Positions 8,169 through 15,081 of a DNA stretch of 23,873 nucleotides are shown in pieces. This stretch comes from CAZAIO01 sp964485235 (lineage in GTDB: Bacteria > Chloroflexota > Dehalococcoidia > GIF9 > UBA5629), in assembly GCA_964485235.1 (NCBI GenBank), contig CAZAIO010000030.1, forward strand, positions 1 through 23,873, read 5' to 3'. The notes below the pieces were generated by a model. The model saw only the letters and a list, made by a program, of their open reading frames with translations. It did not search any database and was not told the origin of the DNA. Every line of letters starts with the position of its first letter. Position 1 is the first letter of the stretch. The position numbers and the translations under genes are program-made.

Positions 8169-9197
8169 ATGACCGGACAGGAAAGTAAAATCGCAATAAT
8201 AGGTGCAGGTGCCGTCGGTGGAATCACCGCAGCCGCACTGGTAAATGCAGGATACAATGTGGAAGTAGCCTGCAACTCGACAACGCTGGCCGACAAAATA
8301 AAAAATGACGGACTGCGTATATCAGGTATCCGTGGAAACTACAAAATACCAGTTCCTGCTGTTTCCAGGGCAAAAGACATGAGGTCCCCGAAAGACATGG
8401 TTTTTCTTGCCACAAAGGCGAATGATATGCTCGCTACTGCACAGGAAATACGTCATCTCCTGCATAAAGATACACAGGTGATAACCATGCAAAATGGAAT
8501 GGAACAATTTTCCGTTGCTGACACAGTTGGTATCGAACGGACCTTTTTCTGTATTGTGGAATGGGGTGCGACAATGCTCGATCCCGGAGAAATTCGCATG
8601 ACCTCGCAAGGTAACTTCGTACTGGGTACACCCGGCAACAGACCTGACGATAGATTACATGTACTTGAACATATATTAAACCACGTGGCGCCGGTAAGGA
8701 TCTCGAAAAATATAGATGGGGACCTGTATGCCAAATTACTCATAAACTCGTGCAACGCATCGCTCGGGGCGATAAGCGGCCTGTATCTCGGAGACATGCT
8801 CTCTATAAAAAAAGCACGGAATACATTCATCGAAGTCATAAGAGAAGGCATCGCTGTAGCTGATGCAATGGGTATCAAGGTGGAAAAATTCGGAGGAACG
8901 ATCGACTATTACAGTTTTTTACGAGGTAGAGGCTTTTTCCCCGATATAAAGCGACATATTGTCCTCTGCCTCATCGGGCATCAACGAAAAAATGTTATGT
9001 CATCCAATCTAATGTCGCTTAAACGCGGCAGACCTACAGAAATAGACTTCCTTAACGGATATATTACACGTTATGGCAAACAGTATCATATACCCACTCC
9101 GATAAATGACAGGATCGTACAACTTGTGAAGGAAATCGAGACTGGAATAAAACAAAGCACACCTTTACACTTCGATGATCTTTGCCGGTCGCTCTGA
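8169..9197 (+). CDS. Ketopantoate reductase (ApbA/PanE) family protein
   Basis: NADPH-dependent reductase fold, 342 residues, longer than the usual 290-310. A Rossmann GAGAVGG lies at 12-18 and the conserved MQNG at 107-110. A helical C-terminal domain has the family lysine in LYAKLLINSCNAS (Lys189, aligning by eye with the catalytic Lys of PanE) and the RGRPTEIDFLNGYI segment with Glu291, like the PanE substrate-binding Glu. Key residues are therefore present and reduction of 2-dehydropantoate to pantoate for CoA synthesis is possible. However, this superfamily includes many paralogs of unknown substrate and no other pan gene is nearby, so I give no gene symbol. It has its own promoter and is monocistronic. 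Confidence 0.85.
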   Translation: MTGQESKIAIIGAGAVGGITAAALVNAGYNVEVACNSTTLADKIKNDGLRISGIRGNYKIPVPAVSRAKDMRSPKDMVFLATKANDMLATAQEIRHLLHKDTQVITMQNGMEQFSVADTVGIERTFFCIVEWGATMLDPGEIRMTSQGNFVLGTPGNRPDDRLHVLEHILNHVAPVRISKNIDGDLYAKLLINSCNASLGAISGLYLGDMLSIKKARNTFIEVIREGIAVADAMGIKVEKFGGTIDYYSFLRGRGFFPDIKRHIVLCLIGHQRKNVMSSNLMSLKRGRPTEIDFLNGYITRYGKQYHIPTPINDRIVQLVKEIETGIKQSTPLHFDDLCRSL

Positions 9198-9269
9198 AGA
9201 TTCCATATTAATCAATGCATCCCGCCAAATCACAGGCACATACCGCTTCCAATATTCAGGCACAACCGA

Positions 9270-10085
9270 TCATGCCGCTCTTTTCCTTCGGATCCTCAAC
9301 ACCCCGGAGAAAATAAAGAATACAACTCCTCCGAACAGGACAATGGTTGCGCCGGAAGCCAGGTTCAATACATATGAAAGACAGATCCCACCGAAAGTGA
9401 GCACTATACCGATGAGTATTGCAAGTATCATCATCTTGCGTATGTTATAAGTCAGCTGTTTGGCGATTGCTGCTGGAATAGTAATAAGCGCAATAATAAG
9501 GATCATACCTACTACCCTGAGAAGTATCACCACAGTGAATGCGATCATGCACAGAAGCAGTAAATAGAGCACTTCTACCGGCACACCTACTACTCTTCCG
9601 AATTCTTCATCGAAAGAAAGCGCGAGCAATTCCTTGAAAAGAGCGATCACTATTATTGCGATAGCTGCATCCAGGACAAGCATGAGAAAAAGATCGGAAG
9701 TGGGCACCGTGAGAATGTTGCCGAAAAGATAGCTGAAAAGGTCGGGGGCATAACCGGGAGTCAGTCCGATAAAGACAATACCAATCGACATGCCCATAGC
9801 CCAGAGTATACCGATTGCGGTATCTTCCGGTAATTTCGTTCTTCGTGAGATAAATCCTATGCTCAACGCAGAAATCAAGGTGAAACACATCGCTCCCAGA
9901 ACAGGACTTATGCCCAGAAAATATCCCAACCCGATCCCGCCAAAAGAAGCGTGAGCTATCCCTCCGCTGATAAAGACAATCTTTTTCGTCACAATGTAAA
10001 CGCCGACAATACCGCACGCGATCGAAGCGAGCAGACCGGCAAAAAGAGCATTCTGAATGAATTGATAGTGTAACAGGTCAAGCAT
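9270..10085 (-). CDS. Metal (Zn/Mn) ABC transporter permease, ABC-3 family
   Basis: Polytopic membrane protein of about 271 residues with seven to nine hydrophobic segments. It carries the family signature GGIAHASFGGIGLGYFLG and a LTPGYAPDLFSYLFGNIL segment typical of ZnuB/MntB-type permeases. It probably forms the channel for Zn2+ or Mn2+ uptake. I chose the ATG at 10083-10085. A GTG at 10151 would add 22 unrelated residues read out of frame through the ATPase gene. The chosen start is 5 bases after the ATPase stop and uses an AAGGA inside that gene. Together with the upstream ATPase and Fur-family gene it forms a metal-responsive operon. No substrate-binding lipoprotein gene is in the window. 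Confidence 0.92.
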   Translation of the reverse strand: MLDLLHYQFIQNALFAGLLASIACGIVGVYIVTKKIVFISGGIAHASFGGIGLGYFLGISPVLGAMCFTLISALSIGFISRRTKLPEDTAIGILWAMGMSIGIVFIGLTPGYAPDLFSYLFGNILTVPTSDLFLMLVLDAAIAIIVIALFKELLALSFDEEFGRVVGVPVEVLYLLLLCMIAFTVVILLRVVGMILIIALITIPAAIAKQLTYNIRKMMILAILIGIVLTFGGICLSYVLNLASGATIVLFGGVVFFIFSGVLRIRRKRAA

Positions 10086-10090
10086 AGATA

Positions 10091-10849
10091 TCAATGTTCC
10101 TTTAATACACGGTGCGGTACAGAACCATGCGTGATCATCTGTACAGGACACTTATATGTAGCTTCAAGCACTTCCGCACTGATCTCTTTGGTACCGTGAT
10201 AATAAAGCTGGCGGTTGAGGCACGCAATTTTATCGACATATATGGAAACCGCACCGATATCGTGAGATACCATGACAATACCCATTTGCTGTTTTAGCCC
10301 TTCCAGTATTTCATAAAACTCAGCCTGCATAGATGGATCAACGCTCGCAGTAGGTTCGTCCAGAAGCAGCAACTGCGGTTCGGTTACCAGAGCCCTTGCG
10401 ATAAACACACGTTGTAGCTCGCCACCCGAAAGCTGTCCTATCTGATTATCTCTATGCTCGAACATACCGACTTTTTCCAGCGCATTCCGGGCAACTCTTC
10501 TATCCTCTTCATCATAACGTTTGAAAAGTCCGGCTTTTCCATACCGTCCCATGAGCACTACATCCCATACTGCGATCGGAAAATCGCTATCGAAGAGGGC
10601 ATGCTGCGGAACATATCCCATCCGGTGACGTGCTTCCCTGGGCGACTTGCCGAATACAAGCACCTCACCGCGATCAGGTTCGACCAGGCCGAGCATTACT
10701 TTAAGAAGCGTCGTTTTTCCGCCGCCGTTAGGACCTATAATACCCAGAAAATCACCATTCTCGACCTTCAGATTGATATCTTCGAGTATGGAAACGCCGT
10801 TATAGGACACCGACACATTTTTTATTTCCAATAAATATTTGTGTTCCAT
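10091..10849 (-). CDS. Metal (Zn/Mn) ABC transporter ATP-binding protein
   Basis: 252-residue ATPase that powers the adjacent permease. Walker A GPNGGGKTT is at 39-47, Q-loop PQ at 81-82, signature LSGGELQRVFIARAL from 140, Walker B LLLLDE at 160-165, and the H-loop His196 in VSHD. Overall similarity is to the ZnuC/MntA group (MGYVPQHALFDSDFPIAVWDVVLMG contains the usual pattern). ATG start with AGGTGA upstream. The gene follows the Fur-family gene by 104 bases with no terminator visible, so the three genes may be co-transcribed. Confidence 0.93.
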   Translation of the reverse strand: MEHKYLLEIKNVSVSYNGVSILEDINLKVENGDFLGIIGPNGGGKTTLLKVMLGLVEPDRGEVLVFGKSPREARHRMGYVPQHALFDSDFPIAVWDVVLMGRYGKAGLFKRYDEEDRRVARNALEKVGMFEHRDNQIGQLSGGELQRVFIARALVTEPQLLLLDEPTASVDPSMQAEFYEILEGLKQQMGIVMVSHDIGAVSIYVDKIACLNRQLYYHGTKEISAEVLEATYKCPVQMITHGSVPHRVLKEH

Positions 10850-10953
10850 TTGTCACCTACATCATAACCGGTGAATATACTGATTGCTGCGCCGTTTTCC
10901 GTACTACCATCATCATGACCCGGCAATAACGTTTTCGTTTCTATACTTACTGC

Positions 10954-11403
10954 TTACTCTCCCTGTGCATGAGAAAGCACACTATCCATACAGGCAGGAC
11001 ATATTCCCCGTACTTCCAGAAAATGGTTTTCGATCCGGAACCCCGTTCTCTTTGAAAGCTTCTCTTCCAAACCCGTGATATCGCAGTCCATAAACTCAAC
11101 AACCTTTCCACAACCGGAACATATAAGGTGATGATGATGCGATTCAGGCCTGCGCATCACATAGCTCCTGTTATTCCCTTCCCCGTAGACACAGCAGAGT
11201 AAACCTAATCGTGATAGAAGCTCGACGGTGCGGTAGACCGTGACGAGTCCTATGCCCGGTGTATCACGGCTTACCCGTTCATGAAGCGTCGCCGGTGTAA
11301 AATGTTCATGGCTCTGCATAATACGCTCCAGTAAAATACGGCGTTGCGGTGTCATTTTGTACCCGTTCCGCCTTAATATATTCGTAGCTTTTCGTACTGT
11401 CAT
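10954..11403 (-). CDS. Fur-family metal-responsive transcriptional regulator (probably Zur-like)
   Basis: 149 residues from the chosen ATG. An N-terminal winged helix has KMTPQRRILLERI, and the recognition helix region is VTVYRTVELL (54-63). A C-terminal metal and dimerisation domain has a His-rich ESHHHHLICSGCGKVVEF and two CxxC pairs (95/98 and 135/138) for structural zinc. Longer upstream starts (to 11529) are unlikely, because the predicted promoter and its transcription start lie inside that extension. The gene lies just before a metal ABC transporter, which suggests zinc sensing. Sequence alone does not separate Zur from Fur, PerR or Mur. It is probably autoregulated through the palindromes between promoter and ATG. 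Confidence 0.9.
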   Translation of the reverse strand: MTVRKATNILRRNGYKMTPQRRILLERIMQSHEHFTPATLHERVSRDTPGIGLVTVYRTVELLSRLGLLCCVYGEGNNRSYVMRRPESHHHHLICSGCGKVVEFMDCDITGLEEKLSKRTGFRIENHFLEVRGICPACMDSVLSHAQGE

Positions 11404-11417
11404 TTTACTTTGCCAAT

Positions 11418-11466
11418 TGAAAATTGTTTTCATTTGCATGCTACAATAAAAACACTTTGTTGTCAA
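11418..11466 (-). promoter_or_regulatory. Promoter and candidate operator of the Fur-family/ABC operon
   Basis: On the minus strand, a perfect TTGACA (11461-11466), 17 bases, TAGCAT (11438-11443). Immediately downstream is an inverted repeat TGAAAA-CAA-TTTTCA (11418-11432), overlapped by a second, CAATT-TTC-AATTG, ending at 11414. Fur-family sites are AT-rich palindromes of about this size, so autorepression is plausible. The predicted start lies about 28 bases before the ATG at 11403, which supports that start. Confidence 0.55.
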
Positions 11467-11529
11467 TACGATCATTATACAGCCGGACTTCACCGGATAC
11501 AGATCAACCCGACATAGCAAAAATGTCAC

Positions 11530-11848
11530 ACGTAAATTGTCTCATAACGTCCTCATGAGGCATAATAGTAAGGACGTGGACAATTAACGTTAATATGCGT
11601 TCAAGTGGAAATATTCGCTCATTCAATATATACTAAGTAGACATTATTACTCATTTACCTTTAAAATAATTAATAGAATATTTCAGCCGTTAACCTGTTT
11701 CACGCTCGTTAAATTATTTTCTCGTAGTAACAACCGTATATATTAAAATAAAATTGGGTATCATTATATTTGTTAAAGCCATTATTACTCTGTTTTCTTG
11801 CAGGTAAAATTATTGTCGCACTTAATTATGATTTAAAGGAGAACTTAC
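11530..11848 (+). promoter_or_regulatory. AT-rich intergenic region with clustered palindromes before the crotonase gene
   Basis: No gene is visible in these 319 bases. A possible plus-strand promoter is TTGTCT (11537-11542), 18 bases, CATAAT (11561-11566). Its spacer holds the perfect palindrome CCTCATGAGG (11551-11560). Wider arms ACGTCCT (11547-11553) and AGGACGT (11571-11577) flank the -10 box. A 12-base perfect palindrome ATTAACGTTAAT lies at 11583-11594. The remaining 250 bases to the gene are about 70% AT with no clear promoter. This arrangement looks like operator sites around a start point, with a long leader if it drives the crotonase. Confidence 0.4.
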
Positions 11849-12946
11849 ATGGAACAAAAAGGGGATTATAAAGGTATTATTTACCAGCCGGGCCGGATAG
11901 CCCGCATTATACTCAACAGGCCGCAGTACAGGAATGCTATCAGCCATCCGATGTATGGTGAGATAGAGCATGCCGTTGACCGTTTTTCCGCTGATAAGTC
12001 CTGCAGAGTTCTTGTTATTTCCGGCGCGGGATCGTGTTTTTGTGCCGGCCATGATGCCTTCGGGCTTACTCCCGAGTCTGCACCGATGCTTGCCGACAGA
12101 AGAACGCCGGAACAATTGATTAAAGACTATGGTTCTGAAAAAGAAGTCTGGCGCGCCTATGACAAACAGCACCAGTATTTTTTAAATAAAATGCACGTAT
12201 ATAAGTTTCATAAAATTCCAAAACCGACTATTTCAATGGTACATGGCTACTGTCTCTGGGGCGGTTTCTTCCTTGCAGGCGTAATGGATGTCGTATTTGC
12301 GTCCGAAGACGCCATATTCATGGTCGAAGTGAACCAGTGCGATCCCGCAACATGGGACTTCGGCCCCCGTAAAACTCTGGAAATCCTGTATGAGCATAGA
12401 GCTTTATCCGCCCGGGAATGTTATGACTATCATTTCGTAAACAGGATCTTCCCGGACTACGAGACGCTCGAAAGAGAGACGCTTGCCTACGCTGATAGGG
12501 TTGCCGACAACGAAAGACTCGCGTTCACTTCCCTTATCAATATCAAACATGCAGTACATCATACCATGGACCTTCAGGGGTACACGACAGCATGCGAAGA
12601 CACATGGGTGCTCGCCCATCCCGGTTCCCGCTCGGTAGACGATCCTGTAGACCTGGACAAACATGGTGAGCGATCTGAAGGAAAAGGCATGGCACGCACT
12701 CCCAGAGCCCTTGATAACCTGAGAATCAGGCAGGAATCGCAAGGACTACCGGTCCGCCAGGAATTGTATGATGCCCTCAAAAGAGCAAAGGAGAGAGCAG
12801 AGGCAGACAGAAAAGCATGGGAGAAAACGTTAACCCAATCGTGGCGCGACCCTGATAAGGTAAAAGAGAATATCAGGGATTTCGATAAAAATGTGCTCAA
12901 GAAAAAAGAAACCAAAGGAAAAAGCACCCCGAAAAAAAAGAAATAA
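11849..12946 (+). CDS. Enoyl-CoA hydratase/isomerase (crotonase) family protein with basic C-terminal tail
   Basis: 365 residues; typical crotonases have about 260. The crotonase fold begins at RIILNRPQYRNAIS. The first oxyanion-hole segment is SCFCAGHDAFGL (62-73) and the second is HGYCLWGGFFLAG (132-144). In enoyl-CoA hydratase the first catalytic Glu lies in GGGCELA; here the position appears to be Phe, and the second Glu position is not obvious. The reaction is thus unlikely to be simple hydration; isomerase, hydrolase or decarboxylase activity is equally possible. A charged region from about 270 ends in a Lys-rich tail (residues 350-365). ATG start with AAAGGAG eight bases upstream. Monocistronic, followed by a strong terminator. 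Confidence 0.85.
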   Translation: MEQKGDYKGIIYQPGRIARIILNRPQYRNAISHPMYGEIEHAVDRFSADKSCRVLVISGAGSCFCAGHDAFGLTPESAPMLADRRTPEQLIKDYGSEKEVWRAYDKQHQYFLNKMHVYKFHKIPKPTISMVHGYCLWGGFFLAGVMDVVFASEDAIFMVEVNQCDPATWDFGPRKTLEILYEHRALSARECYDYHFVNRIFPDYETLERETLAYADRVADNERLAFTSLINIKHAVHHTMDLQGYTTACEDTWVLAHPGSRSVDDPVDLDKHGERSEGKGMARTPRALDNLRIRQESQGLPVRQELYDALKRAKERAEADRKAWEKTLTQSWRDPDKVKENIRDFDKNVLKKKETKGKSTPKKKK

Positions 12947-13001
12947 CGGTTAAAAAGAAACAAACACACCGCTAAAAAATATACAATTGGAATCTTCAAC
13001 T

Positions 13002-13045
13002 GAAAGACTTTCCGTATAATGAATACGGAAAGTCTTTCTTTATCT
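13002..13045 (+). terminator. Rho-independent terminator after the crotonase gene
   Basis: A perfect 16-base stem (13002-13017 with 13023-13038) closes a 5-base loop and is followed by a short T-rich stretch. It lies 55 bases past the crotonase stop. The rest of the gap to the next gene (to about 13200) shows nothing else I can support. Confidence 0.85.
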
Positions 13046-13208
13046 CAACCTATCCATGTGTAACAGTATTTATACGTGTTTTCCCAATTTCCTCGGATCA
13101 TTGAATTCATAGCTTACCAAATAATCTTAACATTGAGACATAGTGCCATCGTTATTATATCCGGAGAAGCTGAAATAACTACTATAAAATAATATCAGGG
13201 ACATATTG

Positions 13209-13237
13209 TATACATGCGTATATTTTTATGCTACAGT
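13209..13237 (+). promoter_or_regulatory. Possible promoter of the TspO-like gene
   Basis: TATACA (13209-13214), 17 bases, TACAGT (13232-13237) with a preceding TGC. Each box matches consensus at about four of six positions. The predicted start is near 13244, leaving about 60 bases of leader. Confidence 0.35.
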
Positions 13238-13305
13238 ATAGAGAGGTAGAGAGTATAAATTTGCAGCTATCTTGAATATAAAAAAGTAGTCAGGAGAAAA
13301 TGTAT

Positions 13306-14097
13306 ATGAACAGATACAAGTCTTGCCTGACTTTTTCCATCCTTAATATCCTCGGATATCTCGGTGTGATCACGGTAAATGCGCTGGCAAACGCCCTCCC
13401 GATCAATGGTGTAACCACAGGCGAGCTGTCTGACAGGTATCCCAATCTCTTCGTCCCTGCCGGACTTACATTTTCAGTATGGGGAGTCATCTACATTCTG
13501 CTTGCCGTTTTTGTCATATACCAGTTCGTTTCTGTTTTAAAAAAGGACCCGTCCGGATACACGTTCACCGAGCATATAGGTATATATTTCTTCATTTCCT
13601 GCATCGCCAATGCAGGATGGATATTTGCATGGCACTATAAAATCGTCCCTCTTTCCCTCATTCTCATGCTGGTGCTTCTCGGCTCGCTCATTGCGATATA
13701 TACCCGGTTGAAGATAGGAAAACAGGACACCACAAATAAGGAAAAATATATGGTGCATCTTGCTTTCAGCGTCTACATGGGCTGGATAACGGTAGCGACG
13801 ATTGCTAACGTCACCGCCCTTCTTGTCGATTTCGGCCTGAAAGGCCTGGTACCCGGCGATCAGTTTTGGGCTGTGCTCGTCATCATCGTGGCTATCGTCA
13901 TCACTCTCGTCGTCCTTATCAGAAGAAAGGATATCTTTTATGCGCTGGTCATCGACTGGGCGCTCTTGGGCATATTGATTAAACGCCTCAATGTATCCAC
14001 GATACCGGTCTGGAGCGTTATAATCACGTCCATTGTCGGACTGGCGCTCATTACTGTGGGTATTCTCGTCTGGCTCGTCAGAAAAAAAGTATATTAA
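13306..14097 (+). CDS. TspO/MBR-family integral membrane protein
   Basis: About 263 residues with seven or eight hydrophobic segments. The conserved element LFVPAGLTFSVWGVIYILL (about 50-68) is typical of the longer bacterial TspO/MBR proteins. NAGWIFAWHYKIVPLSLILM and a later WITVATIANVTALLVDFG match the Trp/Asn pattern of the family. It exceeds the classical 160-residue TspO by a C-terminal part with two to three extra membrane helices ending in WLVRKKVY. TspO proteins bind porphyrins and other hydrophobic ligands; the role of this longer form is unclear. I chose the ATG at 13306: AGGAG at 13292-13296 is nine bases away, but only three from the ATG at 13300. The gene appears monocistronic. 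Confidence 0.85.
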   Translation: MNRYKSCLTFSILNILGYLGVITVNALANALPINGVTTGELSDRYPNLFVPAGLTFSVWGVIYILLAVFVIYQFVSVLKKDPSGYTFTEHIGIYFFISCIANAGWIFAWHYKIVPLSLILMLVLLGSLIAIYTRLKIGKQDTTNKEKYMVHLAFSVYMGWITVATIANVTALLVDFGLKGLVPGDQFWAVLVIIVAIVITLVVLIRRKDIFYALVIDWALLGILIKRLNVSTIPVWSVIITSIVGLALITVGILVWLVRKKVY

Positions 14098-14176
14098 ATG
14101 AACGGCAAATACAGACTTCTATATATGCATTCCGGAAATCTTACAATTGGCATTATGTAGATGTAAACGGCTGATA

Positions 14177-14572
14177 TTATATATCCCGCTCTTCTTCACG
14201 ATCCCCAATCTCACCCTGCCCTTCGACGGTTACGTCCTGTTCGTTTTCCTGATCCTCTTCGTTTTCCCGCTCCCCCTCATCTCCGGGTCGTTTCCGGTAT
14301 TCGGGAAAATAGTCTGCCAGGTTTACACCACGAAAATATACTTCGCAGACAAGCCTATTACGTTGTACTCCCTGCGGTGTCCCCAGCTCAATTTTTTTAT
14401 TGTGGATAAGAATTGATAACTTCTGATCGGCGGACATTCCCCCCTTTCCGCTCTTCGGAGGAAAATACCCTGTCGCTTCGACGAGATCGCCGGTAAGGCC
14501 TTCATATTGCCATTTCGGGGACACTTCGAAGGTATTGCCGTCCATTACTGCTTCTACTGTGAATGATTCCAT
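14177..14572 (-). CDS. Staphylococcal-nuclease-like OB-fold protein with acidic tail, probably catalytically inactive
   Basis: 131 residues. Residues 1-85 resemble the SNase (thermonuclease) OB fold: an opening beta hairpin with VMDGNTFEVSP, then VEATGYFPP where active enzymes have the DTPE segment, and a closing RNRLVCEVYFRGVNLADYFPEY typical of the family. The catalytic Arg-Glu-Arg set is not evident at the expected positions, so it may bind nucleic acid or protein rather than cut. From about residue 92 the tail is strongly acidic and low in complexity (Glu/Asp/Gln/Arg). No signal peptide. ATG start with AGGAG three bases upstream, somewhat close. It converges with the TspO-like gene and diverges from the kamA cluster. 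Confidence 0.7.
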   Translation of the reverse strand: MESFTVEAVMDGNTFEVSPKWQYEGLTGDLVEATGYFPPKSGKGGMSADQKLSILIHNKKIELGTPQGVQRNRLVCEVYFRGVNLADYFPEYRKRPGDEGERENEEDQENEQDVTVEGQGEIGDREEERDI

Positions 14573-14883
14573 AAACTCCTCGCAATAGATTGGGTTTTGT
14601 GCTCCGGCATAAATCTTTAAAGAAAGTCAGCCTGATTATTATGGTAACATAATTGCGATGAGGTCGAAAGGGCAAAAGGTGAAATCAGAGGCTTTCACAC
14701 TGCTGTAAAAATACAGCAGACGTTTGCAAACAAGAGTATTACAGCACCTTTTCCAGTGTTTATCCGAACGTTATCGTTCTAAAACGAACGATATATCCCC
14801 ATCCCGCCATAATAGTTTAAAAATTTTTTATAAAAATTTTTCCATTTTTACACCCGCAGATTCAACAGGACACAAAAAAAATA
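14573..14883. promoter_or_regulatory. Divergent regulatory region with several inverted repeats
   Basis: This gene-free stretch separates the SNase-like gene (minus) from the kamA cluster (plus). It holds ATTATG-N4-CATAAT (14638-14653); a perfect CTGCTGTA-N4-TACAGCAG (14700-14719) without a T-run; and GAACG-N4-CGTTC-N6-GAACG, three half-sites at 14766-14790 in which TATCGTTC (14772-14779) and GAACGATA (14786-14793) form an eight-base palindrome. A/T tracts at about 14818-14850 could bend DNA or act as an UP element for the promoter that follows. The spacing does not match the Gram-positive LexA box. Regulators are unknown. Confidence 0.5.
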
Positions 14884-14911
14884 TTGACAATCATATAGCA
14901 TAGTGTATAAT
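14884..14911 (+). promoter_or_regulatory. Consensus promoter of the kamA-ligase-acetyltransferase operon
   Basis: Perfect TTGACA (14884-14889) and perfect TATAAT (14906-14911) are separated by 16 bases, just after an A/T-tract region. Transcription would start near 14918. If translation starts at 15082 the leader is about 165 bases. I see no riboswitch I can name in it. Confidence 0.75.
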
Positions 14912-15081
14912 TCATTTTTAGTGAAGTATTATTCATGTATATAGACTCAGGAAAAGGATATCATTACTAACAGTTGTCAACACCGGAAAATGGTGAGCCC
15001 CATGACATCGTTTTCGCGGCGCGACACCTGTTGTTATCAGAAAATATACAGAATTCAATAGTTAAAGGAGATAACAGAAGG

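Noticed and set aside
10086..10151. Extended N-terminus of the metal permease from a GTG
   Set aside because: The extra residues are the ATPase 3' end read in another frame and do not resemble a permease start; the ATG at 10085 is well placed after the ATPase stop.
11404..11529. Extended N-terminus of the Fur-family protein
   Set aside because: The interval contains the predicted promoter and operator, and the family N-terminus matches the ATG at 11403.
14764..14793. LexA (SOS) box before kamA
   Set aside because: CGAAC and GTTC half-sites are present, but the spacing is six rather than four bases and the symmetry does not fit the CGAAC-N4-GTTCG consensus.
14918..15081. Lysine riboswitch in the kamA leader
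   Set aside because: Length and gene context fit, but I could not find the conserved junction sequences or paired stems; a covariance-model scan would decide.
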